NCBI GenBank assembly: GCA_030145205.1
Contig: JAQYVZ010000018.1
Coordinates: 1 to 64,000 of the forward strand
Origin: Desulfuromonadales bacterium
Lineage (GTDB): Bacteria; Desulfobacterota; Desulfuromonadia; Desulfuromonadales; BM103
Direction of reading: 5' to 3'
Length of the DNA: 64,000 nt
Shown here: positions 15,193-24,665 of the stretch, piece after piece
Layout: each line of letters begins with the position of its first letter
How positions within the stretch are numbered: position 1 is the stretch's first letter
Notes under the pieces: model-generated
The model's input: the letters and a program-made list of their open reading frames with translations, nothing else
The model's database searches: none
What the model was told of the DNA's origin: nothing
Position numbers and translations under genes: made by a program

Positions 15193-16632
15193 ATGGCTGA
15201 AGGCAACATGCTGTTTCTTCCGGTGAAGGATTTCTGCAGACGCAACGTCACCACCTGTTCACCCCAGGAAACAGTCCTTGACATCGCCGCCATGATGCGC
15301 GACAAGAATATTTCGAGCACGGTGGTTTGCGAGAAAGGCAACCCGATCGGCATCCTGACCGATCGCGACTTGCGCAACAAAGTCGTCTCCCAGGGTGTGG
15401 ATCCGGCCAGCATTACGGCGTGCGACATCATGAACGCGCCATTGATTACGGTCCGGGAAGAAGACTTTGTCTTCGAGGCCCTTCATAAAATTTCCCGTAA
15501 CAACATTCACCGCGTCGTCGTGGTCGATGCCGAGCAGCGTCTTATCGGTATCATCACCGATTCCGACATCCTGAACCTGCAGAGCAATTCCCCGCAGCGA
15601 CTGGTCCGCGACATTGAAGAGGCCGCCACCCTTGCCGAGCTCAAGCAGCTCCATAAGGGTATCCAGAGTTTAGTTCTGCACCTGGTCGGCACCGGAGTGC
15701 CCACCCGGGAACTGGTGCGGATGATCGCCCACCTCAACGACCAATTGCAACTGCGCCTGATTGCTCTGCTGCGCGAGCGCCAGTTCAGCGATCTGCCGGA
15801 CCGGTTTGCCTTTGTCGTCCTCGGCAGCGAAGGCCGTCGGGAGCAGACCCTGACCACCGACCAGGACAATGCCATCATCTACGCCAACGACCTGAGTGCA
15901 GCCGACATCTCCCGGATTGAAGACTTCTCCGAAGCCCTGATCGAGGCCTTGATCAAAATCGGCGTACCCCCCTGCCCTGGCGGAATCATGGCCAAAAACG
16001 CGTTCTGGCGCCGCAGCGTCAATGAATGGGAGCAGATTCTTTTTTCCTGGCTGCAAACCCCGCTGCCGGAAAACATCCTTAATGGCAGCATGTTCTTTGA
16101 CCTGCGCACCTTGTACGGCGACACCAGTCTCGAGAATGAGTTGAAGCAGAAGCTGTCCGATTTCTTCCAAACCGACCAGATGTTTCTGACGCGCCTGGCC
16201 GGCAACCTGCTGCGATTCAAGCCGCCGGTTGGCCTGCTAGGGCGCCTCAAGACCTCCAGCGAGAAGGAACATCGCGGCCAGATCGACATCAAGAAGGCGG
16301 GGATTTTCGCCATGACCGAGGGGATCAAGACGATGGCCATGGAGGCGGGTCACATGTACGGCGGGACCCGGGAGCGGGTCAAGGCTCTGGTCAAGCTGGG
16401 TGTTCTGGAACAGAACATGGCAGACGACCTGGAAGCGAGCTACAACTTCCTGGTCTTTCTGCGCCTGCGCTGCCAGGTCGAGGCGCTGCGCGACGGACTT
16501 GAGCCCGACAATTACATTACCCTGGCGCGCCTTAACCACATGGAGAAAGGGCGCCTGAAGCTGGCCCTTGAAGAGGTCAAGGCCTTCCAGGACTTCCTCG
16601 AAGTTCATTTCCGCCTGCACCTGGTTCGCTGA
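15193..16632 (+). CDS. CBS-pair protein with DUF294 nucleotidyltransferase domains
   Basis: A 479-residue protein. Two CBS repeats (about residues 10-130: 'DIAAMMRDKNISSTVV', 'ALHKISRNNIHRVVVVD') precede a GlnD-like nucleotidyltransferase domain with 'GSEGRREQTLTTDQDNAIIY' and a DUF294 C-terminal substrate-binding domain. Family members often also have an N-terminal cyclic-nucleotide domain; it is absent here. The CBS pair probably senses adenine nucleotides; the target of nucleotidyl transfer is unknown. ATG 15193 is preceded by AGGAG; a TTG at 15160 is in frame but less likely. Confidence 0.85.
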   Translation: MAEGNMLFLPVKDFCRRNVTTCSPQETVLDIAAMMRDKNISSTVVCEKGNPIGILTDRDLRNKVVSQGVDPASITACDIMNAPLITVREEDFVFEALHKISRNNIHRVVVVDAEQRLIGIITDSDILNLQSNSPQRLVRDIEEAATLAELKQLHKGIQSLVLHLVGTGVPTRELVRMIAHLNDQLQLRLIALLRERQFSDLPDRFAFVVLGSEGRREQTLTTDQDNAIIYANDLSAADISRIEDFSEALIEALIKIGVPPCPGGIMAKNAFWRRSVNEWEQILFSWLQTPLPENILNGSMFFDLRTLYGDTSLENELKQKLSDFFQTDQMFLTRLAGNLLRFKPPVGLLGRLKTSSEKEHRGQIDIKKAGIFAMTEGIKTMAMEAGHMYGGTRERVKALVKLGVLEQNMADDLEASYNFLVFLRLRCQVEALRDGLEPDNYITLARLNHMEKGRLKLALEEVKAFQDFLEVHFRLHLVR

Positions 16633-16661
16633 ACATCTCTGGACCGCCTCAGAAAACAACA

Positions 16662-16691
16662 ACGCGGCTGCAACTAAAGCTGCAACCGCGT
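16662..16691. terminator. Bidirectional terminator-like hairpin
   Basis: ACGCGGCTGCA, eight-base loop, TGCAACCGCGT. The stem has one mismatch. On the minus strand it is followed by a T-rich tract, so it best serves the GGDEF gene, but it also lies 30 bases after the CBS gene stop. Confidence 0.65.
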
Positions 16692-16720
16692 CAATAGAAC
16701 AACCGTAATTTCCAGGCCGC

Positions 16721-18646
16721 CTAGAACTGTTCGCCCTCCCACATGGCCTCGTCAAACCGCAGGCTCTGGTTGCGACCACCATCTTTTGCCTTATAGAGAG
16801 CAACATCCGCATACTTGATGCATTGCCAGAAGCCATCGCTGTCGACCGGGAATTCGCTGACCCCGAGGCTCAAGGTCTTCTTCAGTGAGCCGTTGGGAAT
16901 CTTGAACTTGTTTTCGTCGAAGGTTTTGCGGATTTTCTCCGCCACAACCTCCGCATCGCCAGGATTGGTATCGACCAGCAGTACCAGGAATTCTTCGCCG
17001 CCAAAACGGATGACGATGTCGGTATCGCGCACGTTCTTATAGATCAGCTGGGAGGTTTCCTTCAGCACCAGGTCGCCGACATCGTGGCCATATTCATCGT
17101 TGACCTGCTTAAAGTAATCGAGGTCGCACATGATCAGGCCGAGACAGGTCTCGCGACGCAGCACACCTGAGATCACATGGTTGGCGTGGTCTTGCAGGAA
17201 GCGCCGATTGTACAAACCAGTCAACGGATCTTTCAAGGCCGATTCACGCAAGGTGTGCATCAAACGTTTTGCTTCAATCACTGACAAAGCCTGCTTGATG
17301 TAGGCTTCAGCCTTAAAAATCTTACCCTGGACCTTCTGGACATCCAACTCGCTGCCCTTGCCCGGCTCAAACAGGAACTGGACGACACCACCGGTTCGCC
17401 CGCCGATAATCATCGGCATGCAGACATGGACCTTGCCGGTCTCCTGCTTAAACTGCTTGCAGACTTGCGGATAGGCGACAGAGGAAATTTCGTGGCCAGT
17501 TTTTTTGGCCCGGCACAATTCACAGTTGGTCAGGATTTCACCGCTGCAAGACATCTCACTGGCGCCGAACGCCATCGGGTAAACCGGCGTCATATCTCGC
17601 TGGTTGTCCATGACTTCATAAATCACAAAGTCATCCAGATTGAGTTCGCGATGAAAGACTTCGCCGATGCGGGCGTAGACATCTTCAAGGGTTGCATCTT
17701 CTTCGATTACACGTTTGAACATGGTCATTGAGTAAACCGTGTCCATCAATGTATTGAACTCCTGCGAGAGGGTGCCGATCTCGTCGCGCGAAGTGATTTC
17801 AATCTTGTTGGTCAGGTCGACATCACCGGTTCCAACCGAGTGGATCTGGTCAACGATTTCCGCAATCGGCTTGGCCAGGGCCTGGGAGATCCAGCGCGTA
17901 AAGAGAAGCAACAAGAAAACGGCAATGATCAGAACCCCGATCACTGTCAGGACGGTTACCTGGATAATCTCTACAATTCGAGACGCCGAAGAGTGATAAA
18001 GGTCGGACAGGTAGAGGGAGAAATCGATCGACAGTTGGCTGGCCGCCCCCATCCTGTCTTCCAAGGTCACAAAACGCGCCTCAAGCTGTTCACCGTTTGC
18101 AGCCTCACCGGCCAGAGTCTCCAGTTTATAGGCATAAAAATCTGCATAAGCCTGGTCGATATCATCCAGCAGCGGCGAGAATTCCTTCAGGAAATCGACG
18201 CCTACGGGATCTTCGTTCAGGGAGGTCGTATGCAGGGTCTCCAGCAGTTTGCCGGTATCGTGGGAGTAGTCGTTGACGGCCCCGCCGAGGGCCAGCGCCG
18301 AAGAAAAATCACGCAGATCACGTTGACGCCGTGAAGTGAGGTCGTAAAGCCGGGTCACAGCGCCCTTATCCTGGGCCTTCAGAATCCCCGAAGCATCAAT
18401 GTTCATCGCCTGCAGGTTGCGGATCACCTTCTGAACCACCTTGTCCTGCGGCACAGCATTGTTGATGATTTTATCGTAACGGATACTGATACTCGCCATT
18501 CCGATAATAGTCAGACTGGCCATGACCAGGAACCAGAACAGAACACCGACAGAGAACAGCCGGAATTTCTTCTTGATCGGCAAGTCGATGAACGTCAGCA
18601 ACCGCATCAGACGACAGCCCAGGTTGAACCGCTTGCATTCTTGCAT
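16721..18646 (-). CDS. Membrane diguanylate cyclase with HAMP and Cys-rich GAF-like domain
   Basis: A 641-residue protein. A membrane helix near residues 30-55, an extracytoplasmic four-helix-like region, a second helix near 220-250, a HAMP linker ('AKPIAEIVDQIHSV'), a GAF-like domain and a C-terminal GGDEF domain. The active site reads GGEEF, and RDTD five residues before it is a product-inhibition site, so it should make cyclic di-GMP and be feedback controlled. The GAF-like part has five cysteines ('SCSGEILTNCELCRAKKTG', 'QVCKQF', 'HVCMPM'), suggesting a metal or redox sensor. ATG 18646 has GAGG upstream. Confidence 0.9.
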   Translation of the reverse strand: MQECKRFNLGCRLMRLLTFIDLPIKKKFRLFSVGVLFWFLVMASLTIIGMASISIRYDKIINNAVPQDKVVQKVIRNLQAMNIDASGILKAQDKGAVTRLYDLTSRRQRDLRDFSSALALGGAVNDYSHDTGKLLETLHTTSLNEDPVGVDFLKEFSPLLDDIDQAYADFYAYKLETLAGEAANGEQLEARFVTLEDRMGAASQLSIDFSLYLSDLYHSSASRIVEIIQVTVLTVIGVLIIAVFLLLLFTRWISQALAKPIAEIVDQIHSVGTGDVDLTNKIEITSRDEIGTLSQEFNTLMDTVYSMTMFKRVIEEDATLEDVYARIGEVFHRELNLDDFVIYEVMDNQRDMTPVYPMAFGASEMSCSGEILTNCELCRAKKTGHEISSVAYPQVCKQFKQETGKVHVCMPMIIGGRTGGVVQFLFEPGKGSELDVQKVQGKIFKAEAYIKQALSVIEAKRLMHTLRESALKDPLTGLYNRRFLQDHANHVISGVLRRETCLGLIMCDLDYFKQVNDEYGHDVGDLVLKETSQLIYKNVRDTDIVIRFGGEEFLVLLVDTNPGDAEVVAEKIRKTFDENKFKIPNGSLKKTLSLGVSEFPVDSDGFWQCIKYADVALYKAKDGGRNQSLRFDEAMWEGEQF

Positions 18647-18795
18647 CACAACCTCATTGTGACAGGTAGGAAGAAAAGACGAGGCAAACCATACATAAAT
18701 GGTTCACAACCACGTATCAATTAGCAAACTTCAGCAAAACTGTCAAGATTTTGACTTCAAACAGCTCTTGCCAACGTGGTTTAGGCTAAAAACGA

Positions 18796-20520
18796 CTAAC
18801 ACACCCCGCAACGTTGGCAGCCCGGAGTGCAGGGCTGGCCAGCCTTGGCCTGCAGAGCCATTTGATATTCCTGCCACAAGAAGTGTCGGGCGACGCCCGT
18901 ATCGATCACTTCCCAGGGAAAGCGTTCTTCCGCAGAGCGCTCCCGCGACAGGAAAAACGCTGGGTCCAGACCGGCGTCCCGACAGGCCTGACGTAATGAA
19001 GTGCCCTGTCCCAAAGCAGGCAGAACCTGACTGATGCGTCGATCGCCGCGCGCCAGGAATGCCTGGAGCTCCGCCTGTTTCAACGATTCCAGATTCAGGT
19101 CGACGTTCGGCAACGGCCTGATCCGACGCTGCAGCAAGCGGTATTTCTTTTCCAGGGAGCGTCGCGACTCCATCGGCGCCCACTGCAATGGCGTAAACGG
19201 TTTGGGAACAAACGGATTGACCGACAGGGTCAGCCGACCAAGCCGCCCGCGCTTGCGGCCGATCGCCTCCCAGAGGGCGCGGATATCCAGGGTCAGTTGG
19301 ACAATCGCCTCGACGTCTTCTTCTGTTTCACCGGGCAGGCCGACCATGAAATAAAGTTTGAGGTTGGGGATTCCGGCCGTGGCCACCAATTCTACCGCTG
19401 CGAGGATCTGTGCTTCATCAACCCCCTTGTTAATGACGGCCCGCATTTTATGGCTGCCCGCCTCAGGGGCCAGCGCGAGCGTTTTGTGCCCGGATTCAAC
19501 CAGCAGGCGCACCTGCTCGGCGTCAATACTGTCGACCCGCACACTGGACACAGAGACGGTTCCTCCGGCTGACAAAATTTTCTGCCCCAGACCTGTGAAT
19601 GCGGCGCTGTCGGAAACTGCAGCGCCGACCAGGCCAATTTTCGGCTGTTCGGTGCCAAAATCCGACAACTGGCGCTCCAACTGCGGCACGCTATGTTCAC
19701 GGAACGGCAGGTAAATGAACCCGGCCGCACAGAATCTGCAGCCACGCGGGCAACCTCGGGAGATTTCCAGCAGGTTCATTGAGGCGAATTCCGTCTCCGG
19801 CGTGCTGACACAGGTCCGGGTCTCTGCCTGGTCAAGCGAGGCGAGCCACTGCCGCCGGACCGGCAGGGCCGCCGGGTCCGTGGCGACAACCGCTTCGATC
19901 TCTCCCGATTCGGCATAACTCGTCCGGTAAAATTGCGGCACGTAAAGGCCGGGTCGGGTCGAGAGACGACATAGCAGCTCCGCCCGATCAGCTTCCGGCT
20001 GCTCCGTCAGGACATCGACCAGCCCCGGCAGGAGAACTTCAGCTTCGCCAACGGCAAACAGATCCATAATGTCAGCCAGCGGCTCCGGATTCAGAAACGC
20101 GCAGACACCGCCACTTAAAAGCAGGGGAAAGCGCTCATCACGAGCGTCGCGCCGCAGCGGCAGGTTGGCAAAATCAAACAGCTCCGGCAGGTTGAGATAG
20201 TCGTTTTCGAAGGAGATGGAAAAGGCGATCAGATCGAACTCGATCAACCGCCGCTGTGATTCGAGGGAGAGCAGCGTTGCCGAACCGTTGCGATAGTCGT
20301 CGCGGTCTTCCGCATCTGGCAGAAAGAACCTCTCGCAGCGCGTATCGTCACGGCTGTTGAACCAGGCGTAAACCGACTGGAAGCCGAGGTTGCTCATCCC
20401 CTGGTGGTACGTATTCGGATAGACCAGGGCAACCGACAAACGTCCCCCCCAAGGTGCTGCACGCAGTCCCGTTTCGGCCGCAAGGCGCTTGCGATATTTC
20501 TCAGTCAGTCGACGTGACAT
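18796..20520 (-). CDS. B12-binding-type radical SAM protein (TIGR03960-like)
   Basis: A 574-residue protein. An N-terminal domain of the B12-binding type ('VALVYPNTYHQGMSNLGFQSVY') precedes the radical SAM core with 'RGCPRGCRFCAAG' (CxxxCxxC). The C-terminus ends in a Cys group ('CTPGCQRCGVC'). This layout fits the TIGR03960 family of unknown function; in some genomes it is followed by a DUF2344 partner (a possible tRNA-modification link), but no such gene is adjacent here. The last gene before it on the strand is the pirin gene, 57 bases away. No clear ribosome binding site is seen. Confidence 0.85.
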   Translation of the reverse strand: MSRRLTEKYRKRLAAETGLRAAPWGGRLSVALVYPNTYHQGMSNLGFQSVYAWFNSRDDTRCERFFLPDAEDRDDYRNGSATLLSLESQRRLIEFDLIAFSISFENDYLNLPELFDFANLPLRRDARDERFPLLLSGGVCAFLNPEPLADIMDLFAVGEAEVLLPGLVDVLTEQPEADRAELLCRLSTRPGLYVPQFYRTSYAESGEIEAVVATDPAALPVRRQWLASLDQAETRTCVSTPETEFASMNLLEISRGCPRGCRFCAAGFIYLPFREHSVPQLERQLSDFGTEQPKIGLVGAAVSDSAAFTGLGQKILSAGGTVSVSSVRVDSIDAEQVRLLVESGHKTLALAPEAGSHKMRAVINKGVDEAQILAAVELVATAGIPNLKLYFMVGLPGETEEDVEAIVQLTLDIRALWEAIGRKRGRLGRLTLSVNPFVPKPFTPLQWAPMESRRSLEKKYRLLQRRIRPLPNVDLNLESLKQAELQAFLARGDRRISQVLPALGQGTSLRQACRDAGLDPAFFLSRERSAEERFPWEVIDTGVARHFLWQEYQMALQAKAGQPCTPGCQRCGVC

Positions 20521-20577
20521 GAATTCATTCAGGCTGGCGAGATCAGGTTCAGCAGCGGCAGCTCCGACCTGTCAGCG

Positions 20578-21429
20578 CTATTTAAGAAATGTGCCTTCAC
20601 GGTACTCCTTGAAGGCCAGGTCCAGTTCATCCTGGCTGTTCATAACAATCGGCCCTTGCCAGGCAACCGGTTCATCAAGGGACCGGCCGGACACCAGCAA
20701 GAACCGGGCAGAGACGCCTTGCGTAGTTATCTCAACGGCCTCGCCGTCGCCGAATAGAACCACCATACCATCATCGGCCAAGGTCTGGTGCTTCTGGCAG
20801 CAGCAAGCCTGACCGCCGAACAGGTAGGCAAAAACCGTATCACCGGGACGCGTCGTCAGCTGGAGCCTGGCATGGGACGGCATGCTGATATCGAGATAAC
20901 GTGGATCAATAACAATATCCTGGACCGGCCCGATAACGCCATCGACCTCTCCACATAGGACCTTGATGCGGATTCCGCCCTCCCGAACCACCTCCGGGAT
21001 CTCAATCGACTGGACCTCCTGATAGCGCGGCGTCATCATCTTCTGCTGCGCCGGCAGGTTCGCCCAGAGTTGAAATCCTTCAAGGAGACCCTCGTCATTC
21101 CCTTTCGGCATTTCCGCATGGACGATACCGCTGCCGGCGGTCATCCACTGGACATCCCCGGCCAGGATGGTCCCCTGGTTGCCAAGGCTGTCAGCATGCT
21201 CGACCTCACCCGTCAGCACATAGGTAATCGTCTCGATGCCACGATGCGGATGTGACGGGAACCCCAAAAGGTAGTCCTCCGGAGTACCTGCCCTAAAATC
21301 ATCGAACAGCAAAAACGGGTCGAACAGCGGCGCCTCATGGTAGCCGAACGCACGTTTGAGATAAACTCCGGCGCCTTCGACAACGGCTTTTGCTTGCAAA
21401 ACGGTTTTGACTTCGCGAATTTCGGCCAC
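20578..21429 (-). CDS. Pirin family protein
   Basis: A 283-residue bicupin. The N-terminal metal site is intact ('FPSHPHRGIETITYVLTGEVEHADS', 'GSGIVHAEMP'), as in pirins with quercetinase-like activity. The C-terminal cupin lacks obvious metal ligands. I prefer the GTG start at 21429, since GGAGGA just upstream forms its ribosome binding site; ATG 21441 in the same frame would place that site inside the coding region. Its substrate is unknown. Confidence 0.88.
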   Translation of the reverse strand: MAEIREVKTVLQAKAVVEGAGVYLKRAFGYHEAPLFDPFLLFDDFRAGTPEDYLLGFPSHPHRGIETITYVLTGEVEHADSLGNQGTILAGDVQWMTAGSGIVHAEMPKGNDEGLLEGFQLWANLPAQQKMMTPRYQEVQSIEIPEVVREGGIRIKVLCGEVDGVIGPVQDIVIDPRYLDISMPSHARLQLTTRPGDTVFAYLFGGQACCCQKHQTLADDGMVVLFGDGEAVEITTQGVSARFLLVSGRSLDEPVAWQGPIVMNSQDELDLAFKEYREGTFLK

Positions 21430-21500
21430 GCGTTCCTCCATCCGTTACGATCTACCCTCTGATGCATGACGACGCTATTGCCCCGGCGACCAGATCGTTT

Positions 21501-21845
21501 CTATTCATACGCGACCGGCACCATGCACATGAACACCAGGGGTTCGCTGCCGGTATTGCGGTACTGATGTTTCTGCTCGGGCGGCACCAGAATGTAATCC
21601 CCGGCCGAGACGTCCCTCGGTGTATCGCCGGCCATAACCTCGCCACTCCCTTGCAGGATGTAGTTGAGGTGCTCGCTGGCATGAATGTGGTGCGGCGTGT
21701 GCCCGCCAGGGTTCAGAGTAAACACCCGGATTGAAAAATTCGGCGCACCGTCGGCCTGGCCGATCGGCAACTGCCGGGAGGCGCCAACGGCGCCATCCAT
21801 TTGCACCGGGAAACTCTCACAATGTTCCAGTCGGGTTATCTTCAT
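21501..21845 (-). CDS. Small cupin domain protein
   Basis: A 114-residue single cupin. Metal-ligand positions are visible in 'GGHTPHHIHASEHLNYILQGSGEV' and 'VPPEQKHQYRNTG'. ATG 21845 has AGGAG upstream. Function unknown; it lies 71 bases before the pirin gene and may be transcribed with it. Confidence 0.85.
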   Translation of the reverse strand: MKITRLEHCESFPVQMDGAVGASRQLPIGQADGAPNFSIRVFTLNPGGHTPHHIHASEHLNYILQGSGEVMAGDTPRDVSAGDYILVPPEQKHQYRNTGSEPLVFMCMVPVAYE

Positions 21846-21987
21846 ACACAACGCTCCTGTCCATACAAAATCCGGCTCAAACACTTTAAATCTACGCAGA
21901 GTTCAGTTTACCAACTTTTATACTCATGTGGATAGAGATACTGTATTTTTTGCTGATTTTCATCAATGTCAAATCCACTTATAACGA

Positions 21988-22015
21988 CAAAAAAAGGACC
22001 GCCATAAGGCGGTCC
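21988..22015 (-). terminator. Intrinsic terminator of the dcw cluster
   Basis: On the minus strand GGACCGCC, loop TTAT, GGCGGTCC and seven T. A perfect eight-base stem about 150 bases after the ftsZ stop. Confidence 0.85.
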
Positions 22016-22141
22016 ATTACACATAGGGAGTCCAGACAGGCCACGCAGCACTCGTGCGCGTGTTGGGGAGGCCGGGCGGAGAACCGGCACACGGGCACAC
22101 GCCTGCGCACGCCTTGAAATAAAATGCGACTTTGCAAAAGA

Positions 22142-22161
22142 CCGGGGGCTACTCTCCCCGG
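22142..22161 (-). terminator. Hairpin just after ftsZ
   Basis: On the minus strand CCGGGG, loop, CCCCGG followed by TCTTTT, seven bases after the ftsZ stop. It may act as a first terminator or protect the 3' end; the 21988-22015 structure is stronger. Confidence 0.55.
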
Positions 22162-22167
22162 GGAATT

Positions 22168-23334
22168 TTAGTCAACCCGCTTACGCAGGAAGGTTGGGAT
22201 ATCGTACTCATCATCATCACCGCCACCGAAGGACACGCCGACACGCATTGAACGCGGTTTATCCTGCTCTTGCCTTTTGCGGATGATCGTCGGCACATCC
22301 AGGTCGGTACGACTGCTACCATATGCCGAGACCGGCGACATCTCCTCAATCGGCCGCCGCCCTCCTTTCTCGAAAGAGGCGCCAAAACCGGTAGCAATCG
22401 CTGTCACCTGGATCTTCTCACCCATCTCCTCGTTGATCACCAGACCTATAAAAATATTGGCTTCCTCGTGAACCTTTTCGTGGATGATGTTGGCGACCTC
22501 CTGATAATCGTCCATGGTCATGCTCGACGAGCCACTGATATTCACCAGCACACCTTTCGCCCCGGAGATATCGATATCTTCGAGCAGCGGGCTGCTGATC
22601 GCCTGACGAGCCGCTTCGGTTGCGCGGCTTTCGCCTTCAGCAAGGCCGATACCCATCATCGCCATACCACGCTCGCTCATCGCCGCCTGCACATCGGCAA
22701 AGTCGACGTTAATCATACCGTGAGTCGTAATCAGGTCGGAGATCCCTTGGACCGCCTGGCGCAACACATCATCCGCCGGCTTGAAGGCATCGAGGATACC
22801 CATTTTCTTGCCAGCCAAACCGCTCAGGCGATCGTTGGGTATCAGGATCAGGGAGTCGACCACCTTCTTCAGCTCTTCGACCCCCTCTTCCGCTTTCTTC
22901 ATCCGTTGCTTGCCTTCAAATGCGAACGGCTTGGTGACCACCGCCACCGTCAACGCTCCCACTTCTTTGGCCACTTCGGCAATCACCGGGGCTGCGCCGG
23001 TGCCGGTGCCGCCACCCAGACCGCAGGCGATGAACACCATGTCGGCCCCTTCCAGCAGCTCGACCAGTCGGGCTCGATCCTCTTTGGCCGCCTCCCGACC
23101 CACCTCCGGGTTGGCGCCGGCACCAAGGCCCTTGGTCAGTTTGCCGCCCAATTGCACCCGCATCGGGGCCAGGTTGAAACGCAGCGCCTGGGCATCGGTG
23201 TTGGCAACGATAAAGTCAATGTTGTCCACCCGTGCCGCGATCATGGTGTTGACTGCATTGCCGCCGCCACCGCCGATACCAACGACCTTGATCTTTGCTC
23301 CCTGGTCCAACTGCTCGTCAAATTCGAATGTCAT
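22168..23334 (-). CDS. ftsZ: Cell division GTPase FtsZ
   Basis: A 388-residue tubulin-like GTPase that forms the division ring. The nucleotide-binding loops are clear ('GIGGGGGNAVNTM', 'GLGGGTGTGAAPVIAEVAKE'), and the C-terminus carries the conserved peptide 'DIPTFLRKR' that binds FtsA and other partners. I chose ATG 23334: the in-frame ATG at 23346 overlaps the GGAGGGAG ribosome binding site. It is the last gene of the dcw cluster, 78 bases after ftsA. Confidence 0.97.
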   Translation of the reverse strand: MTFEFDEQLDQGAKIKVVGIGGGGGNAVNTMIAARVDNIDFIVANTDAQALRFNLAPMRVQLGGKLTKGLGAGANPEVGREAAKEDRARLVELLEGADMVFIACGLGGGTGTGAAPVIAEVAKEVGALTVAVVTKPFAFEGKQRMKKAEEGVEELKKVVDSLILIPNDRLSGLAGKKMGILDAFKPADDVLRQAVQGISDLITTHGMINVDFADVQAAMSERGMAMMGIGLAEGESRATEAARQAISSPLLEDIDISGAKGVLVNISGSSSMTMDDYQEVANIIHEKVHEEANIFIGLVINEEMGEKIQVTAIATGFGASFEKGGRRPIEEMSPVSAYGSSRTDLDVPTIIRKRQEQDKPRSMRVGVSFGGGDDDEYDIPTFLRKRVD

Positions 23335-23412
23335 GGCTCCCTCCATCTGTTTGGGCCGGCATCTCCGCGTTGCCGGCTGTTTATTGTCTGGATACGTGAT
23401 TCTTTTTATTGT

Positions 23413-24642
23413 TTAGAAAAATTCTCCGAACCATTCTTTCATGCGCCGTGTGACCCGATCGAACAGGTTCTCCTGGCCGATGCTGAAGTTGCGGGTCTGC
23501 ATATTGCGACTGCCGTACTTCACCAGGCCGACGCCGGTGGCATAGATCGGCGAATTAACGACATCGGTCAAGCCGCCGATGTTCTGCGGCACACCGCGGC
23601 GCACCGGCAGGTCAAACACTTGTTCTGCCAACTCAGGCATGCCCGGCAGAATGGCCGAGCCTCCCGTCAACACGACCCCGGAAGCGATCAGGTCCTCGAA
23701 ACCGCTCTTGACAATCTCCCGGTTGACCAACGTGAAGATCTCCTCGACGCGCGGCTCAAGAATCTCGGCCAGCAACTGACGTGACAGAACGCGCGGCTCA
23801 CGACCGCCGACCGACGGCACTTCGATGGTTTCGTCCTTGCCAACCTTGGAGGCTAGGCAGCTCCCCGAGGTTTGTTTGATCTTTTCTGCTTCTGCGGTCG
23901 GAGTTCTCAAGCCAACAGCAATATCGTTGGTCAGGTGGTTGCCTCCCAGGGAGAGCACGGCAGTATGCTTGATCGCACCGTCAACGAAGATGGCAACATC
24001 GGTGGTACCGCCGCCGATGTCCACCAGGGCCACGCCGAGTTCTTTTTCATCGGGTGTGAGCACCGCCTCGGCCGAGCCGAGCTGTTCCAGCACGATATCG
24101 CCGACATCGACGCCCGCCTTGTTGCAGCTCTTGATGATATTCTGCGCACTGGCCACGGCGCCGGTGACAATATGCACCCGGGCCTCCAGCCTGACGCCAC
24201 TCATGCCGAGAGGCTCCTTGATACCGTCCTGATCGTCGATGATGAATTCCTGCGGCAGGATATGGATCACTTCCCGGTCCATCGGAATGGCAATCGCCTT
24301 GGCCGCATCGATGACCCGGCGAACATCTTCGGTGGTCACTTCGCGGTTCTTGATGGCGATTACGCCCTGTGAGTTGATCCCCTTGATGTGTCCACCGGCA
24401 ATACCGGCGAAAACGGTTTTGATGTCACAACCAGCCATCAACTCCGCTTCCTGGATTGCTTTGCGGATCGCACTCACCGTTCCCTCGATGTTGATGACGA
24501 CGCCCTTGCGCAACCCGCGTGACGGGCTGGTGCCAATTCCGACGATATCCAGGCCTTCGTCTGTCATGGCACCGACAATGGCGCAAATCTTGGTCGTACC
24601 GATATCCAGTCCGACAATCAGGTTTTCCCGTTTGCTGTTCAT
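23413..24642 (-). CDS. ftsA: Cell division protein FtsA
   Basis: A 409-residue actin-like ATPase that anchors FtsZ to the membrane. Phosphate loops 'GLDIGTTKICAIVG' and 'LVDIGGGTTDVAIF', and the adenosine motif 'GVVLTGGSAILPGM' are present. It ends in an amphipathic helix 'RMKEWFGEFF', the usual membrane-targeting tail. It follows ftsQ by 23 bases. Confidence 0.97.
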   Translation of the reverse strand: MNSKRENLIVGLDIGTTKICAIVGAMTDEGLDIVGIGTSPSRGLRKGVVINIEGTVSAIRKAIQEAELMAGCDIKTVFAGIAGGHIKGINSQGVIAIKNREVTTEDVRRVIDAAKAIAIPMDREVIHILPQEFIIDDQDGIKEPLGMSGVRLEARVHIVTGAVASAQNIIKSCNKAGVDVGDIVLEQLGSAEAVLTPDEKELGVALVDIGGGTTDVAIFVDGAIKHTAVLSLGGNHLTNDIAVGLRTPTAEAEKIKQTSGSCLASKVGKDETIEVPSVGGREPRVLSRQLLAEILEPRVEEIFTLVNREIVKSGFEDLIASGVVLTGGSAILPGMPELAEQVFDLPVRRGVPQNIGGLTDVVNSPIYATGVGLVKYGSRNMQTRNFSIGQENLFDRVTRRMKEWFGEFF

Positions 24643-24665
24643 CTCAACTCCCCTTCCGGCAGGCC

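Noticed and set aside
22270-23784. Open frame of 504 codons on the plus strand opposite ftsZ and ftsA
   Set aside because: It is fully antisense to two certain genes, has no recognisable domain, and arises from their codon bias.
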